Positions 42,815-51,301 of a stretch of 64,000 nucleotides of DNA are shown one piece after another; the stretch's first letter is position 1; each line of letters opens with the position of its first letter. A model generated the notes under the pieces. That model was not told the origin of the DNA. It searched no databases and was given only the letters and a program-made list of their open reading frames with translations. A program made the translations under genes and the position numbers. The stretch is from a virus. The DNA is taken from IMG/VR virus record IMGVR_UViG_3300017989_000073, positions 1-64,000 of that record; one strand, written 5' to 3'.

Positions 42815-43626
42815 AGATAACGGTCGACACGGCCCAGTTCCATCAAGCACACCTGCTGGTGCAAGAATGGCAGCGTCGGGCACGAGCTGTTCGGGGACAG
42901 TTCCTCTATCGAGCGGTGAACCAGGTTCACGACGACATACTCGGGCACTTGCCTCCAGATCGGAAGGAGCTTCGAGACTCGCTTCGTGTTCAGACGATTC
43001 GCGGGCTTCCAGACTCCGCGAATGGGTACCTCATTCGGTCGATTCCGAAGGGGCGGGGGGTAGCGAAGGCGGAGGGGGAGACCACGGTCGTCTACGTTTC
43101 TGCGCGAGATCACTTGATGATGGCTGTACCCGAGGAGACGACCATCCTTCAGGATTACAGTCCGTGGACGTTGGACACTATGCCCTACGCGCCAGACCCG
43201 AAAACTTCCGAGGTCGTGTCTCGCCGGGTCAGTCGCAGGGAGGTCGTGCGGGTTCGACGGTTGCGACGACGAGATCGGCCCGAGTGGAGTCGGAGGATGG
43301 TTCGGGCTGGGATTCGCACGGTAGGTCCAACTGTAGGCTCTCTGGCCGCGGTTCCGGATACGGCATTCGAGTCATTGAGGTTGGAGTTCGGGTTGGGCGG
43401 CTCGGGGTCACACTCTCACTGGCGGAGAGCGATCTTGAAGTTGGCTCTCCGGGGTGGAGCTGGTATGATCGCCAGAAAACGAGAGTTTACGAGAGCGATG
43501 ACCGACCTGCGCTTCAGCGCCTGGGAGAGATGGCCGCGAAGGACACCGACTTTTGCGACTATTGCGGAGGCGCGGAAGTACGTGCCATTCCAAAAGAGAC
43601 TGGGCCTGCAAGTGGGGCAGCGATGA
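42811..43626 (+). CDS. Head-tail joining protein (HK97 gp10-like), putative
   Basis: 271 residues from the GTG at 42811, which overlaps the previous stop (GTGA). The first 60 residues (V-K-I-T-V-D-T-A-Q-F, then A-V-N-Q-V-H-D-D-I-L) resemble gp10/gp14-type tail-completion proteins. The middle, about 125-160, is unusually Arg-rich. Location between neck and tail genes fits. An overlapping + frame, 42789-43622, is an artefact of this GC-rich region. Confidence 0.6.
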   Translation: MKITVDTAQFHQAHLLVQEWQRRARAVRGQFLYRAVNQVHDDILGHLPPDRKELRDSLRVQTIRGLPDSANGYLIRSIPKGRGVAKAEGETTVVYVSARDHLMMAVPEETTILQDYSPWTLDTMPYAPDPKTSEVVSRRVSRREVVRVRRLRRRDRPEWSRRMVRAGIRTVGPTVGSLAAVPDTAFESLRLEFGLGGSGSHSHWRRAILKLALRGGAGMIARKREFTRAMTDLRFSAWERWPRRTPTFATIAEARKYVPFQKRLGLQVGQR

Positions 43627-43937
43627 GCAGAGCAGCCAGGGCGGTGCGGCGGTCGGCAGCTCGACGCCAGGCGCGAGAAATTCGCCGCCGGGAGCACATC
43701 GTTCAAGAAGCGTTCGACGGGTATTTGGACGCGGTTGTAGATCGCTTGGTAGCCGCGGGGGTGAAAGATACCGTGGCTATCGAGGCTGTGTTCAACGCGG
43801 TCGATCTGCTGGGTGAGGAAGGGGAGCTTCCGCCTTTCCCAGAAGGGCGTGTCAGTTACGATGTGATGGCGACTTGGCTTGTAGCGGCGGCGGACTACGG
43901 GTTTGCGGATTTCATGGCTGAGGCGGTGTGCTCATGA
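43623..43937 (+). CDS. Hypothetical protein, 104 aa
   Basis: The ATG at 43623 overlaps the previous stop (ATGA) and the stop overlaps the next start. The N-terminal 28 residues are Arg/Ala-rich; the rest is acidic and helical with V-S-Y-D-V-M-A-T-W-L. The frame is open far upstream, and an ATG at 43530 is possible, but coupling favours 43623. No family recognised. Confidence 0.6.
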   Translation: MSRAARAVRRSAARRQAREIRRREHIVQEAFDGYLDAVVDRLVAAGVKDTVAIEAVFNAVDLLGEEGELPPFPEGRVSYDVMATWLVAAADYGFADFMAEAVCS

Positions 43938-44758
43938 CGCGGGACATGCAGATCCCGGTTTCGGGTGAAAGCTCACGTGAGCAAGGCACGGCGCCAGCTG
44001 GAATTGTAGGGCTGCGTAACTTCGACGCCGGAGTTGTGGAGACGCTCGGGGCCGAGGTGCACGAGGTCGACACCGGGAAAGGGCCGCACTCGAACTACTA
44101 CATCGCGCAGAGCGATATGGTTCCGGTGGAGCCGGCCCCCGGGTTGCCCGGAATCCCTGTCACGTTTTCGCATCCGGAGGATGTTTACGAGCGCTACCGA
44201 CAGCCGGTGATTGTTGTTCGCAGAGATGATATTTCACCAGCGATGAATCGCTGGCACCCTGGGCACAAGTCGTGGAAGGCTCCGGCGCAGGGAGCTAATC
44301 CGGTGACAGTGGTCCGGAATCCTGACACGTTCGGGGAGATGCGCTTGGAGGGGTTCGATCGGTACGAGACCAAGGATACGGGCGTTCCGTTCGACATTAC
44401 TTACACGATCTCCATCTATGCGAGACACCGAGGAAAGGGACCGCTCCCTAAGAAGGGTGTTCCGACCGGGTTTACGAACGCTGCGGGGTCCCCTCGAAAC
44501 CAGGTGAACGCGGTTCTAGACTACGTGCTCCGACGCTACCCTCCCTACTGCCAAGTCCTCGTGGAAGATAGCGTTGGGGACCAGCGGAAGTATTCTGCGT
44601 TCATGGAAGCTGTTTCCCATCTGGATGAGGTTCCCGAAATCACGGAGCGTGTGCTAGGATTCGCCGTGACGCTGCGGGTCGAGGCAGAACTTGACTTGTC
44701 CGATCCGGTGGTATGGCGGGCGGCAACGGCAGCGACTCTCCGGTCTGAGGTGTTGTAG
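43934..44758 (+). CDS. Tail terminator/completion protein, putative
   Basis: 274 residues from the ATG at 43934 (ATGA overlap). A beta-rich protein with R-Y-R-Q-P-V-I-V-V-R-R-D-D, N-R-W-H-P-G and D-I-T-Y-T-I-S-I-Y-A-R near the centre, and Y-S-A-F-M-E-A at the end. That mix of a DUF-like tail-completion core and its place just before the sheath gene suggest it caps the tail tube, as T4 gp3/gp15 do. The assignment is mainly positional. Confidence 0.58.
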   Translation: MTRDMQIPVSGESSREQGTAPAGIVGLRNFDAGVVETLGAEVHEVDTGKGPHSNYYIAQSDMVPVEPAPGLPGIPVTFSHPEDVYERYRQPVIVVRRDDISPAMNRWHPGHKSWKAPAQGANPVTVVRNPDTFGEMRLEGFDRYETKDTGVPFDITYTISIYARHRGKGPLPKKGVPTGFTNAAGSPRNQVNAVLDYVLRRYPPYCQVLVEDSVGDQRKYSAFMEAVSHLDEVPEITERVLGFAVTLRVEAELDLSDPVVWRAATAATLRSEVL

Positions 44759-44760
44759 CG

Positions 44761-45135
44761 ATGGCAAGGTATTTCAATCGAACTCGTGGACCTGTCACAG
44801 TATCTCTGAGGAACGGAGAGTCGGCGATCGTCGCTCCCAAGCAGGTGCTCACGGTAACACCTGAACAAGATCGATCGGCCAGCATCCTTTCTCGTGTGCG
44901 AAAGAATCTGCTTGTCAGGCTCCCTGATAAGCCGGCGGCGGTTCCGGCTCCAACACCGGCGGTACCGGAGGTACAGGTTCCGGTGAAACCTCAATCGCAG
45001 CCTGTACCGGTAGAGTCTCCAACCATGGAGTGGAAAAAAGCCAGGCTTGTCGAGTATGCTCAGGCCAAGGGGTTGGAGATCTCATCAAGTTGGACTAAGG
45101 TGGAGATCCTGGAAGCGATCGAAGGGTCGGAGTAA
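44761..45135 (+). CDS. Second HeH-domain protein, upstream of sheath
   Basis: The product has 124 residues. Residues 1-60 are a small beta-rich domain (Y-F-N-R-T-R-G-P-V-T-V-S-L), then a Pro/Ala/Val-rich linker, then a C-terminal HeH unit (M-E-W-K-K-A-R-L-V-E-Y-A-Q-A-K-G-L-E then T-K-V-E-I-L-E-A-I). The unit is homologous to the end of the protein at 40432. The N-terminal domain may bind tail or head; the HeH unit could bind DNA or a shared partner. Confidence 0.73.
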   Translation: MARYFNRTRGPVTVSLRNGESAIVAPKQVLTVTPEQDRSASILSRVRKNLLVRLPDKPAAVPAPTPAVPEVQVPVKPQSQPVPVESPTMEWKKARLVEYAQAKGLEISSSWTKVEILEAIEGSE

Positions 45136-45170
45136 CTACCACGCCGGTGGTGTGGTGTTGAAAACTTAGT

Positions 45171-45240
45171 ACCGGTGTTCCAGCCGGCAAGGTCGCAAGG
45201 CCTGCTCGTCCGACGTGGCGGGAACTCGCAGTATGCGGGG
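45171..45240 (+). promoter_or_regulatory. Four-hairpin leader, copy 2, before the sheath gene
   Basis: Hairpin 1 CCGG (45172-45175) with CCGG (45184-45187); then AGG/CCT; a rearranged third stem CCTGC (45201-45205) with GCGGG (45218-45222); linker A-A; hairpin 4 CTCGCA-GTA-TGCGGG (45225-45239). AGGAGGG and the ATG follow. A separate hairpin ACCAC-GCCG-GTGGT (45138-45151) ends the previous gene. The order matches copies 1 and 3, but the middle stems are the most changed. Confidence 0.62.
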
Positions 45241-45265
45241 ATGGACCCTTAGGAGGGACTAGGCA

Positions 45266-47845
45266 ATGGCCGAAATACTATCGCCCGGTGTGTTCGTAGA
45301 AGAGGTGCCGAGTGCCGTCCAGGTCGTGCAGCCGGTTTCCACGTCGAACTTGGGCATCGTTGGAGCAACTCAGCGAGGACCTACGGACGAAGCGATCCTG
45401 GTCACCTCGTTCGGACAATTCATCAGCATCTTCGGCGATCTCATTGCGGAGTCAAGAACCGGTCTCTCCATGGCCGCGTTCTTCGCCAATGGTGGACGCC
45501 GAGCCTATGTCGTCCGGGTGATGCCCGGAGACGCGGTGGAGGCCGGGACCGACCAGTCGGGTGCTCCCTCGGCTTACGACAAAGGTCAGGTCACCAGTGC
45601 TCGGAGAGATTTCCAATGCAACACCGGTGATGGTGCCACGGCGACGGTCACTCAGGCCGTGCTCACGCCGGTTGCCCTGATCACGGACCTTGTGGCGGAG
45701 CCGGGTTCGGCTGGTGTCACCTTCCGGTGGCGTTCGGATGATACTCCGGTAGCGACTGAGAACCTGTTCGAGCGGGACGGTGTGACCGCGCTTGTCCAGG
45801 ATTCCGTTGGGCACCCGAGTCACCATTACGAGGGCCGCGTTGTTACGTCGATGCCTTCTGACGGTGTCGATTCGGCTCTTCCAAGCATCATTCCTGGTGG
45901 CACTATCACCCTGAATTGGGACCCGGATGGTGCCACGCCGACGACCCTCAACCTGACGCAGGTCGGCACGACCATGCGCGCGAGCGGGACATCCGCGCAA
46001 GGCACGGTGGCCACTCTCGATCTCATTTCCGGATTCCTCGTCGTCACCTTTGGCGGTACCGAGGTTCCGGTGCTCGCTGGAGACGGGACCAACATCACCC
46101 TCGACTACACGCCCGGCACGGACGTACGGTCAATCTCCGACGACGGCAGCGGTGCCATCCCCGACGTCGGGCCGATCCTCACTGCGGCGGGCTCCGTCGA
46201 CTACGTGGGAGCCACGGCTGGTAACTACACGTTCACCACGGCGGCTGGGTACGAGCCCGGAACGGCTTGCCCGGTTCTCTGTGACTACGACATTCAGGCC
46301 TGGGACATCGATCCGATCTCGGTCGGTGCGTGGGCTAACGACATGCGGATTGAGGTGATCGGGAACGACGACTACTACACGGTTGCGACTGATACCTACA
46401 CCCGCTTCAACATCAACGTCCGGCTACTCAACTCGTTGACCAATCTCTACGACATCAAGGAGACCTACGAGGAGATCACGTTTACGGACGCGACTTCGGC
46501 GCAGTACTTCCCCGATGTGCTCAATGACTTGTCCGACCTCGTGAACGTGGTTGAGCCAGCACTCAACGCTGAGGGGCCGCAGCAGCTCAATGGTGAGTCT
46601 CGGAGTCAGGTCGTCGCTGCCGGCGACGAGTTGGCTGCGAATCGAGCTATCGCGACCACGCTCCTCGACGTCCCACTCGTTCCTCGTTCGTTCAGTCTGT
46701 CTTGGACTGACACCACGAGCACGACCCGGACCATCACGGACGATGGTTCAGGGAACCTGATCGGTGATGTGGACGCCGCCGGGAACAACACCATCGACTA
46801 CACCACGGGCGCGATCGACGTGCTTCTGTCGAATGCGATTGATCAGGATCAGCTCGTGTCTGCGACGTATCGGTCGGTTTCCGAGGAGGACAGCCACCTA
46901 GATGGGTTCGCAGGGGGTGCGGACGGCACCTTTGACGCTACCAACTACGGTCGGAGCCAGTTCACGGCGATCACCTTGGAGCCAAACTTCCAGGGCCTGT
47001 ACGCCTTGAACAAGATCGAAGAGCTGATGCAGGTGATCATCCCCGATTTCGCAGGGGACGTGCAGATCACGAAGGACCTGCTCGACTATGTGGACAGCCG
47101 CGAGACACTCCCTTCTGGTGGTGATCGCTTTGCCATCCTCATGGTGCCGCAGGGCTCGTCGGCGCAGGAGGCGGTGGACTTCGTGCGGCTCGACGTGGGG
47201 CAGTACTCCAAGTTCGCGGCTATCTACTGGCCGTGGGTGAAGGTTGCGGACCCGTTGGCGGACAACCGTCCGGTCGTGTTCCCACCTCTTGGACATTTGG
47301 CAGGCATCTATGCTCGCACGGACACGAACCGAAACGTGGGCAAGGTCCCGGCAGGGACGGTGGATGGCGCGCTGAGTTTCCTCTCTGGCCTGGAGATCGA
47401 CTCGATCAGCCAGGGGGAGCGCGACACGGTTTACCCCGCGAGGATCAACCCCCTCGTGTCCGGACCGCAGACCGGCCTCGCTGTCTGGGGTGCTCGGACG
47501 CTGTCGTTGCAGTCCGAGTGGCGGTACATCAACGCCCGGCGTCTGTTCATGTTCGTCGAGAAGTCCGTGTACAACTCGACGCACTGGATCGTCTTCGAGA
47601 ACAATGGTTCGGGGCTCTGGGCGCGGATCAAGGCGCAGCTCCAGGCATTCCTCACCAATCTCTTCAACGATGGCCTATTCGCCGGAACGACGCCCTCCCA
47701 GGCGTTCTTTGTCACGGTGGACGAGTCCAACAACAGCCAGGCGTCGATCGACGCTGGTCAGGTGATCATTGACGTCGGGATTGCTCCGAACAAGCCTGCA
47801 GAATTTATCCGATTCCGCTTTCAGCAGAAAACCTTGGATTCATAG
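45266..47845 (+). CDS. Tail sheath protein
   Basis: The product has 859 residues with AGGAGGG upstream. The N-terminus (S-P-G-V-F-V-E-E-V, then G-I-V-G-A-T-Q-R-G-P) is the conserved start of contractile sheath proteins. The C-terminal third (D-V-G-Q-Y-S-K-F-A-A-I-Y-W-P-W-V-K; A-R-T-D, then G-V-W-K-like P-A-G-T; N-A-R-R-L-F-M-F-V-E) is the conserved core. A central 300-residue Thr/Asp/Gly-rich section makes it longer than T4 gp18 (659), so extra surface domains are likely. It contracts to drive the tube into the host envelope. Confidence 0.94.
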   Translation: MAEILSPGVFVEEVPSAVQVVQPVSTSNLGIVGATQRGPTDEAILVTSFGQFISIFGDLIAESRTGLSMAAFFANGGRRAYVVRVMPGDAVEAGTDQSGAPSAYDKGQVTSARRDFQCNTGDGATATVTQAVLTPVALITDLVAEPGSAGVTFRWRSDDTPVATENLFERDGVTALVQDSVGHPSHHYEGRVVTSMPSDGVDSALPSIIPGGTITLNWDPDGATPTTLNLTQVGTTMRASGTSAQGTVATLDLISGFLVVTFGGTEVPVLAGDGTNITLDYTPGTDVRSISDDGSGAIPDVGPILTAAGSVDYVGATAGNYTFTTAAGYEPGTACPVLCDYDIQAWDIDPISVGAWANDMRIEVIGNDDYYTVATDTYTRFNINVRLLNSLTNLYDIKETYEEITFTDATSAQYFPDVLNDLSDLVNVVEPALNAEGPQQLNGESRSQVVAAGDELAANRAIATTLLDVPLVPRSFSLSWTDTTSTTRTITDDGSGNLIGDVDAAGNNTIDYTTGAIDVLLSNAIDQDQLVSATYRSVSEEDSHLDGFAGGADGTFDATNYGRSQFTAITLEPNFQGLYALNKIEELMQVIIPDFAGDVQITKDLLDYVDSRETLPSGGDRFAILMVPQGSSAQEAVDFVRLDVGQYSKFAAIYWPWVKVADPLADNRPVVFPPLGHLAGIYARTDTNRNVGKVPAGTVDGALSFLSGLEIDSISQGERDTVYPARINPLVSGPQTGLAVWGARTLSLQSEWRYINARRLFMFVEKSVYNSTHWIVFENNGSGLWARIKAQLQAFLTNLFNDGLFAGTTPSQAFFVTVDESNNSQASIDAGQVIIDVGIAPNKPAEFIRFRFQQKTLDS

Positions 47846-47908
47846 GGTTAGCGGGGCGGACTTCGGTAGCGGTTTCAGCAGATAAGGAAGTGTTTAGGGA
47901 GGTAGGTC

Positions 47909-48256
47909 ATGCAGGTAACATTCACGAACGCTTCGTCGGGCGACGTTTTTCTGAGCCTGCTCTACAAAAACTTGGCAGCAGGCGAGGCCGTGACGGTCTC
48001 GAAGTCGCGTTCCGAGTTGGACATGGAGCAGGAGCTGAAGAAGCTCGTTCAGGCCGGTACCATTGTCCTGTCGTTCGCGGTCGAGGACGGCGACGACGCT
48101 GCACTCGGCACCGAGCCTTGGCCGCCCTTCACGGACTTGAGCCGTCCGGCCCCGGCTGACTGGCCGCTCTTCGGCGCCATCTGGAACACGGATGACAATG
48201 CGCTGAACTGGACGGATGGAACGAATTGGCGGGACGCGGCGGGTGTTATCACCTGA
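47909..48256 (+). CDS. Small virion protein after sheath, 115 aa
   Basis: ATG after GGGAGGTAGG. The N-terminus is beta-rich with an A-G-E-A-V-T-V turn, followed by a short helix and a Trp/Asp/Pro-rich end (W-P-P-F, W-P-L-F, W-T-D-G-T-N-W). It lies between sheath and tube genes. A tail or decoration role is likely; no family was recognised. Confidence 0.65.
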   Translation: MQVTFTNASSGDVFLSLLYKNLAAGEAVTVSKSRSELDMEQELKKLVQAGTIVLSFAVEDGDDAALGTEPWPPFTDLSRPAPADWPLFGAIWNTDDNALNWTDGTNWRDAAGVIT

Positions 48257-48278
48257 TCGAGTCTGAGAGGAGATCATC

Positions 48279-48917
48279 ATGAGCTTCAGGTTTACACGTG
48301 GCTCTGTCGCTGTGGCTACTCTGACGCAGAGTGGGCAGCCAAGCAACGACGAGGATCTTGTCGTTGGTAGCGACACCTACAAGTTTCTTACCGCCCCTGC
48401 AGGGGCCACAGCTGACATCGAGGTCGAGATCGGCGCGGACGCTGAGGCGTCACTCGACAATCTCCTCGCAGCTGCCCAGGCGAGTGGGACAGAGGCGCTG
48501 GTGTGGGACAAGCTGAGCGCGACTCAGCTCCGTCTTCGCTCGGCAGTATCCGCCAACGGGCAGGTTGCTTCTGGGAACCCCGATATTGCACTCGATGCGA
48601 GCGGGGTGACGAACTGGGCCAGTGACGTTGGGGATGTCAACCTCAACACTCTGGCTGGGAAAGAGTCGGGGAACCAGGTTCTCGCGGCTACCAAGCTGGC
48701 GATCACCACGGCCATGATCACGGCTGGGGCGGTGCGGTTTTCGTTCTCGTTCGTGCCGGCTGCGGTTCAGGTGACTGTCCTCGATGCGACGGGTGCGCTG
48801 AAGATGGCGATCACGGACACCTTTGTCATTTCAGGGAACGACGTGGTCGTTACTTTGAATGGCGGTGGCGGTGACCTGGCGAATACGGACGTCGTGCACA
48901 TCACGGCTTTCGAGTAG
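48279..48917 (+). CDS. Beta-rich virion protein, 212 aa
   Basis: ATG after GAGAGGAG. The sequence is Ala/Gly/Thr/Val-rich with few charged runs, typical of secreted or virion beta proteins. The end V-F-V-I-S-G-N-D-V-V-V-T-L-N resembles appendage domains. It may decorate the tail or be a minor tail component. The tube gene follows after the third leader copy. Confidence 0.65.
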   Translation: MSFRFTRGSVAVATLTQSGQPSNDEDLVVGSDTYKFLTAPAGATADIEVEIGADAEASLDNLLAAAQASGTEALVWDKLSATQLRLRSAVSANGQVASGNPDIALDASGVTNWASDVGDVNLNTLAGKESGNQVLAATKLAITTAMITAGAVRFSFSFVPAAVQVTVLDATGALKMAITDTFVISGNDVVVTLNGGGGDLANTDVVHITAFE

Positions 48918-48959
48918 GCTTGCGGTTGGTAGCTCGGCTGTTGTAGGTTTGGAATAACG

Positions 48960-49026
48960 ACCGGAAGCCCTTCCGGCAGAGGTTTTTGACCTCGCCCGTC
49001 TTTGACGGGAACTCGCTGCGGCGGGA
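48960..49026 (+). promoter_or_regulatory. Four-hairpin leader, copy 3, before the tube gene
   Basis: Hairpin 1 CCGGAA-GCCC-TTCCGG (48961-48976), hairpin 2 GAGGT-TTTTG-ACCTC (48979-48993), hairpin 3 CCCGTC-TTT-GACGGG (48995-49009), linker A-A, hairpin 4 CTCGC-TGCG-GCGGG (49012-49025), then GGAGG and the ATG at 49047. Compared with copy 1, hairpin 3 changes CCTGT/ACAGG to CCCGT/ACGGG: a compensated change that supports pairing. Confidence 0.72.
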
Positions 49027-49046
49027 CCAGGGACGGAGGCTGTTAC

Positions 49047-49583
49047 ATGGCTCGGCCAGTGTCAGAAGACTTCCTTCACTCGATGCGTTTCCACGTCGAG
49101 GTTGTCAGCGGAGAGGTGGCGGCCGAGGAACGTCTCGGCCCCCCGCAGGCGGGCTTCTCGATGTGTTCGGTTCCTGAGGCTACGATCGAGGCGGTAGAGT
49201 ACAAGGAAGGTACGTACATCTACACCCGCAAGCAGCCGGGGAACACGACTTTCGCACCGATCTCGCTTTCTCGAGGGGTGGCGATCACCGACCAAGCTTT
49301 CTGGAAGTGGACCAAGACGGTCATGGAGGGCGCTGGGAACTATCGGGAGGATGTGCGGATCAAGCACTACCACCGGGAGGAAGCGCTCACAGGAAGTACA
49401 GAGGGCAACCTGACGGCGATCCCGACGGAGGTGGACGCCCAGCGGACCTATTTGGTCCATGAGGCGTTCCCGGCCCGGTACAAGGTGGCAGGTGACCTGG
49501 ATGCCACGGCGTCGGAAATCTCCATCATGGAACTCGACTTGGAGCTGGAGTACTACGAGCTGATCGTCAACGCTGCGGCGTAG
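49047..49583 (+). CDS. Tail tube protein (T4 gp19-like)
   Basis: 178 residues from the ATG at 49047. GGAGG precedes it, and an upstream in-frame start at 49002 would lie inside the hairpin leader. The sequence has the tube signatures F-H-V-E-V-V-S-G, K-Q-P-G-N-T-T-F, S-R-G-V near the centre, and A-R-Y-K-V-A-G-D-L-D-A near the end. Rings of this protein form the inner tube that the sheath drives through the envelope. A terminator follows the gene. Confidence 0.92.
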   Translation: MARPVSEDFLHSMRFHVEVVSGEVAAEERLGPPQAGFSMCSVPEATIEAVEYKEGTYIYTRKQPGNTTFAPISLSRGVAITDQAFWKWTKTVMEGAGNYREDVRIKHYHREEALTGSTEGNLTAIPTEVDAQRTYLVHEAFPARYKVAGDLDATASEISIMELDLELEYYELIVNAAA

Positions 49584-49588
49584 AAGAG

Positions 49589-49625
49589 GGCCGTAGGTCG
49601 CGTTCACGCGGCTTGCGGCCTTTTT
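49589..49625 (+). terminator. Intrinsic terminator after the tube gene
   Basis: A 15-bp stem (GGCCGTAGGTCGCGT with ACGCGGCTTGCGGCC, three G-U pairs, TC loop) is followed by TTTTT. This ends the capsid-to-tube transcript or the tube message. Confidence 0.85.
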
Positions 49626-49636
49626 CGCGCGGGGCG

Positions 49637-49650
49637 TTACCTAAGAGTTG
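49637..49650 (+). promoter_or_regulatory. Shared motif TTACCTAAGAGTTG, copy 1
   Basis: It lies just after the terminator and ends 22 nt before the GTG at 49673. A near-identical motif, TTACCTAAGAATTG, is at 50685-50698. The position suggests a phage promoter or a regulatory site. Confidence 0.45.
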
Positions 49651-49672
49651 ATTGATTGGATCGGGTTGAACC

Positions 49673-50458
49673 GTGGCCAGAAGCTCGCTGACTGACTACC
49701 TGCAGAACTATCCGTTCTGGTTGATGGATATCGCGCCGATCGAACCTTTGGCCCTTCCTCTCTTTTCCCCGCTTCTCGGTTTCTCCTCGATCACGGCCCC
49801 TGAGGTGAATGTCGAGATCACAGAGATTACCGAGGCCAACTGGTTTTTCAAGCGCAAGGTCGTGAAAGGCGGCGACGCCTCGAACATGACATTGTCGCGG
49901 GCCTCGAAGTGGTACGACAGTGACTTCTATCGGTGGGTTCTGGCTGCGTTAGCAGGTAACACTGGTGGAAGGGGGCCGCTCCACGCTACAGCGCTGGGTG
50001 GTGCAACGCCTCGAAGAGACCTGCTCCTGGTGCATTTTATGTCCAGGAACCCGATTCCGGCGGGGGCGGCACAGGGATTGGCGGCTGCGGCCGGTGTACT
50101 GGCTCTACAAGGGACGGCGACGGCGCTGGTAGGAAGTCCCTCGTCTCTAGCCTCGACGGCTTTTTTGGCCGGTTCTGCGGCTCAGGCGCAATCAATAGCG
50201 TCGTCTGCTGCCGGGGCACCCCTTGGGCCTTTTGAGTTCGCTCCGCGACTCCCTGCCAAGGCGTGGGTTCTCTACGGTTGCGTTCCGGCCCGATACAAGG
50301 CAGCTGGCGATTTCGACGCATCTGACGGGTCGATCTCGATCCAGGAGTTAGAGATTGCCGTTGAATCTTGGGACGAGCTGTCGCTCGGTAGTGAGGCGGC
50401 TCCAGTGGCTATGGGTATTGCGATTGCTGACGCTGTAGGCGGCGTAACTGCGAGGTAG
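49673..50458 (+). CDS. Second tube-like protein, 261 aa
   Basis: A GTG start without an evident purine-rich site. The C-terminal A-R-Y-K-A-A-G-D-F-D-A-S-D-G-S-I-S-I closely parallels the tube protein (A-R-Y-K-V-A-G-D-L-D-A), as does the overall fold. A 90-residue Ala/Gly/Ser-rich insertion occupies about 120-205. It is likely a tube-to-hub adaptor (T4 gp48/gp54-like role) or a second tube form. Confidence 0.75.
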   Translation: MARSSLTDYLQNYPFWLMDIAPIEPLALPLFSPLLGFSSITAPEVNVEITEITEANWFFKRKVVKGGDASNMTLSRASKWYDSDFYRWVLAALAGNTGGRGPLHATALGGATPRRDLLLVHFMSRNPIPAGAAQGLAAAAGVLALQGTATALVGSPSSLASTAFLAGSAAQAQSIASSAAGAPLGPFEFAPRLPAKAWVLYGCVPARYKAAGDFDASDGSISIQELEIAVESWDELSLGSEAAPVAMGIAIADAVGGVTAR

Positions 50459-50461
50459 GCT

Positions 50462-50644
50462 ATGGGCAAGGATTGGGAGACTCTCGATACTGAGAAGGTG
50501 CTTCGCCGTCAACGCGATCAGCAGGAGCAGACAACCTCAAGTGGGGTGGGTGGTTACGAAGTTCCTTTGGGGGCACCTCTTCGGCCCCCGGTACCACCCT
50601 ACAAGCCTGTCAAGCGATCGAAGAAGAAGCCCAAGCAGAAATAG
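50462..50644 (+). CDS. Small basic protein, 60 aa
   Basis: ATG 3 nt after the second tube-like gene, with GAGGTAGG upstream. It has a polar N-terminus rich in Gln and Arg, a Gly/Pro centre (P-L-G-A-P-L-R-P-P-V-P-P) and a Lys-rich end (K-R-S-K-K-K-P-K). It may be a short tail accessory. No family recognised. Confidence 0.6.
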   Translation: MGKDWETLDTEKVLRRQRDQQEQTTSSGVGGYEVPLGAPLRPPVPPYKPVKRSKKKPKQK

Positions 50645-50684
50645 GTCCGAGATCCCTTTCGGGGTCGTCGGCGTGTGAGTAGGT

Positions 50685-50698
50685 TTACCTAAGAATTG
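50685..50698 (+). promoter_or_regulatory. Shared motif TTACCTAAGAATTG, copy 2
   Basis: Thirteen of 14 bases match the copy at 49637-49650, and both end about 21-22 nt before a start codon. The surrounding TAGGTTTACCTA is nearly palindromic. A GATCCC/GGGGTC hairpin (50650-50665) lies just upstream. Confidence 0.45.
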
Positions 50699-50719
50699 CA
50701 GTAGTGGAGGAAGCGTACA

Positions 50720-51301
50720 ATGGACGGTGGAACAGAGGTTCTGAAGGCGTCTGTCAAGGATCGGAGGGGCGCCTGGGAGACTCGTGTCTTTGATGCCTGT
50801 GGGGGCCGGTGCTCGAACTGCGGGGACATTGAGCGGTTGAAGGTGCGCATGATCGTGCCGGAAGAGGCCGGTGGGAAGAGGGTTGTCGGCAACGGTGTGC
50901 TCCTGTGCCGGACGTGCGCTATGGCTCGGGATATACAGGCCAAGGTGCCACAGCCGGCGTCTGGGGAGCACACGCGCCCAATCAACTTCTTCGTGAGCCA
51001 AGGCCTCCACAGAAAGCTCAAAAATGGCTTGGCTGCCAGGCACGGTTTCCGGAGCGTGTCGTCTCTGGTCCGCTTCCTCATGTCGAAATACGTGACGGAG
51101 GCAGACCAGTTCGACGATCTGGACATGTTCCAGGATGGGGGCTCGGACGTGAAGATCAACGTTTGGGTTGGTCGGGACGTCTACGCGAGCTTCAAGGCCA
51201 TCGCGGACAGGAACGGGACGACGGTGACAGACACACTGAAAGGGCTCATCCGCATGTATGAGGCGGAGACCCGGCGGATTGTAGGAAGGACGAGACCATG
51301 A
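50720..51301 (+). CDS. Degenerate-HNH zinc domain fused to ribbon-helix-helix units
   Basis: The product has 193 residues; ATG after GTGGAGGAAG. Residues 19-70 have the HNH zinc knuckles C31-x2-C34 and C63-x2-C66, and Asn58, but the catalytic histidines are replaced (Arg43, Met44, Ala67), so cleavage is unlikely. Residues about 90-125 and 144-182 look like two ribbon-helix-helix DNA-binding units (I-N-F-F-V-S and V-K-I-N-V-W-V, each followed by two helices). It probably arose from a homing endonuclease turned into a regulator within the tail operon. Confidence 0.72.
   Translation: MDGGTEVLKASVKDRRGAWETRVFDACGGRCSNCGDIERLKVRMIVPEEAGGKRVVGNGVLLCRTCAMARDIQAKVPQPASGEHTRPINFFVSQGLHRKLKNGLAARHGFRSVSSLVRFLMSKYVTEADQFDDLDMFQDGGSDVKINVWVGRDVYASFKAIADRNGTTVTDTLKGLIRMYEAETRRIVGRTRP

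Noticed and set aside
42789-43622. Long + frame overlapping the gene at 42811
   Set aside because: Its Arg/Ser/Gly-rich sequence is typical of a shifted frame in GC-rich DNA; only the part after 43623 is coupled to neighbours and looks real.
49002-49046. In-frame upstream extension of the tube gene
   Set aside because: It lies within hairpins 3-4 of the leader motif; the ATG at 49047 has GGAGG at the right distance and yields the normal tube N-terminus.
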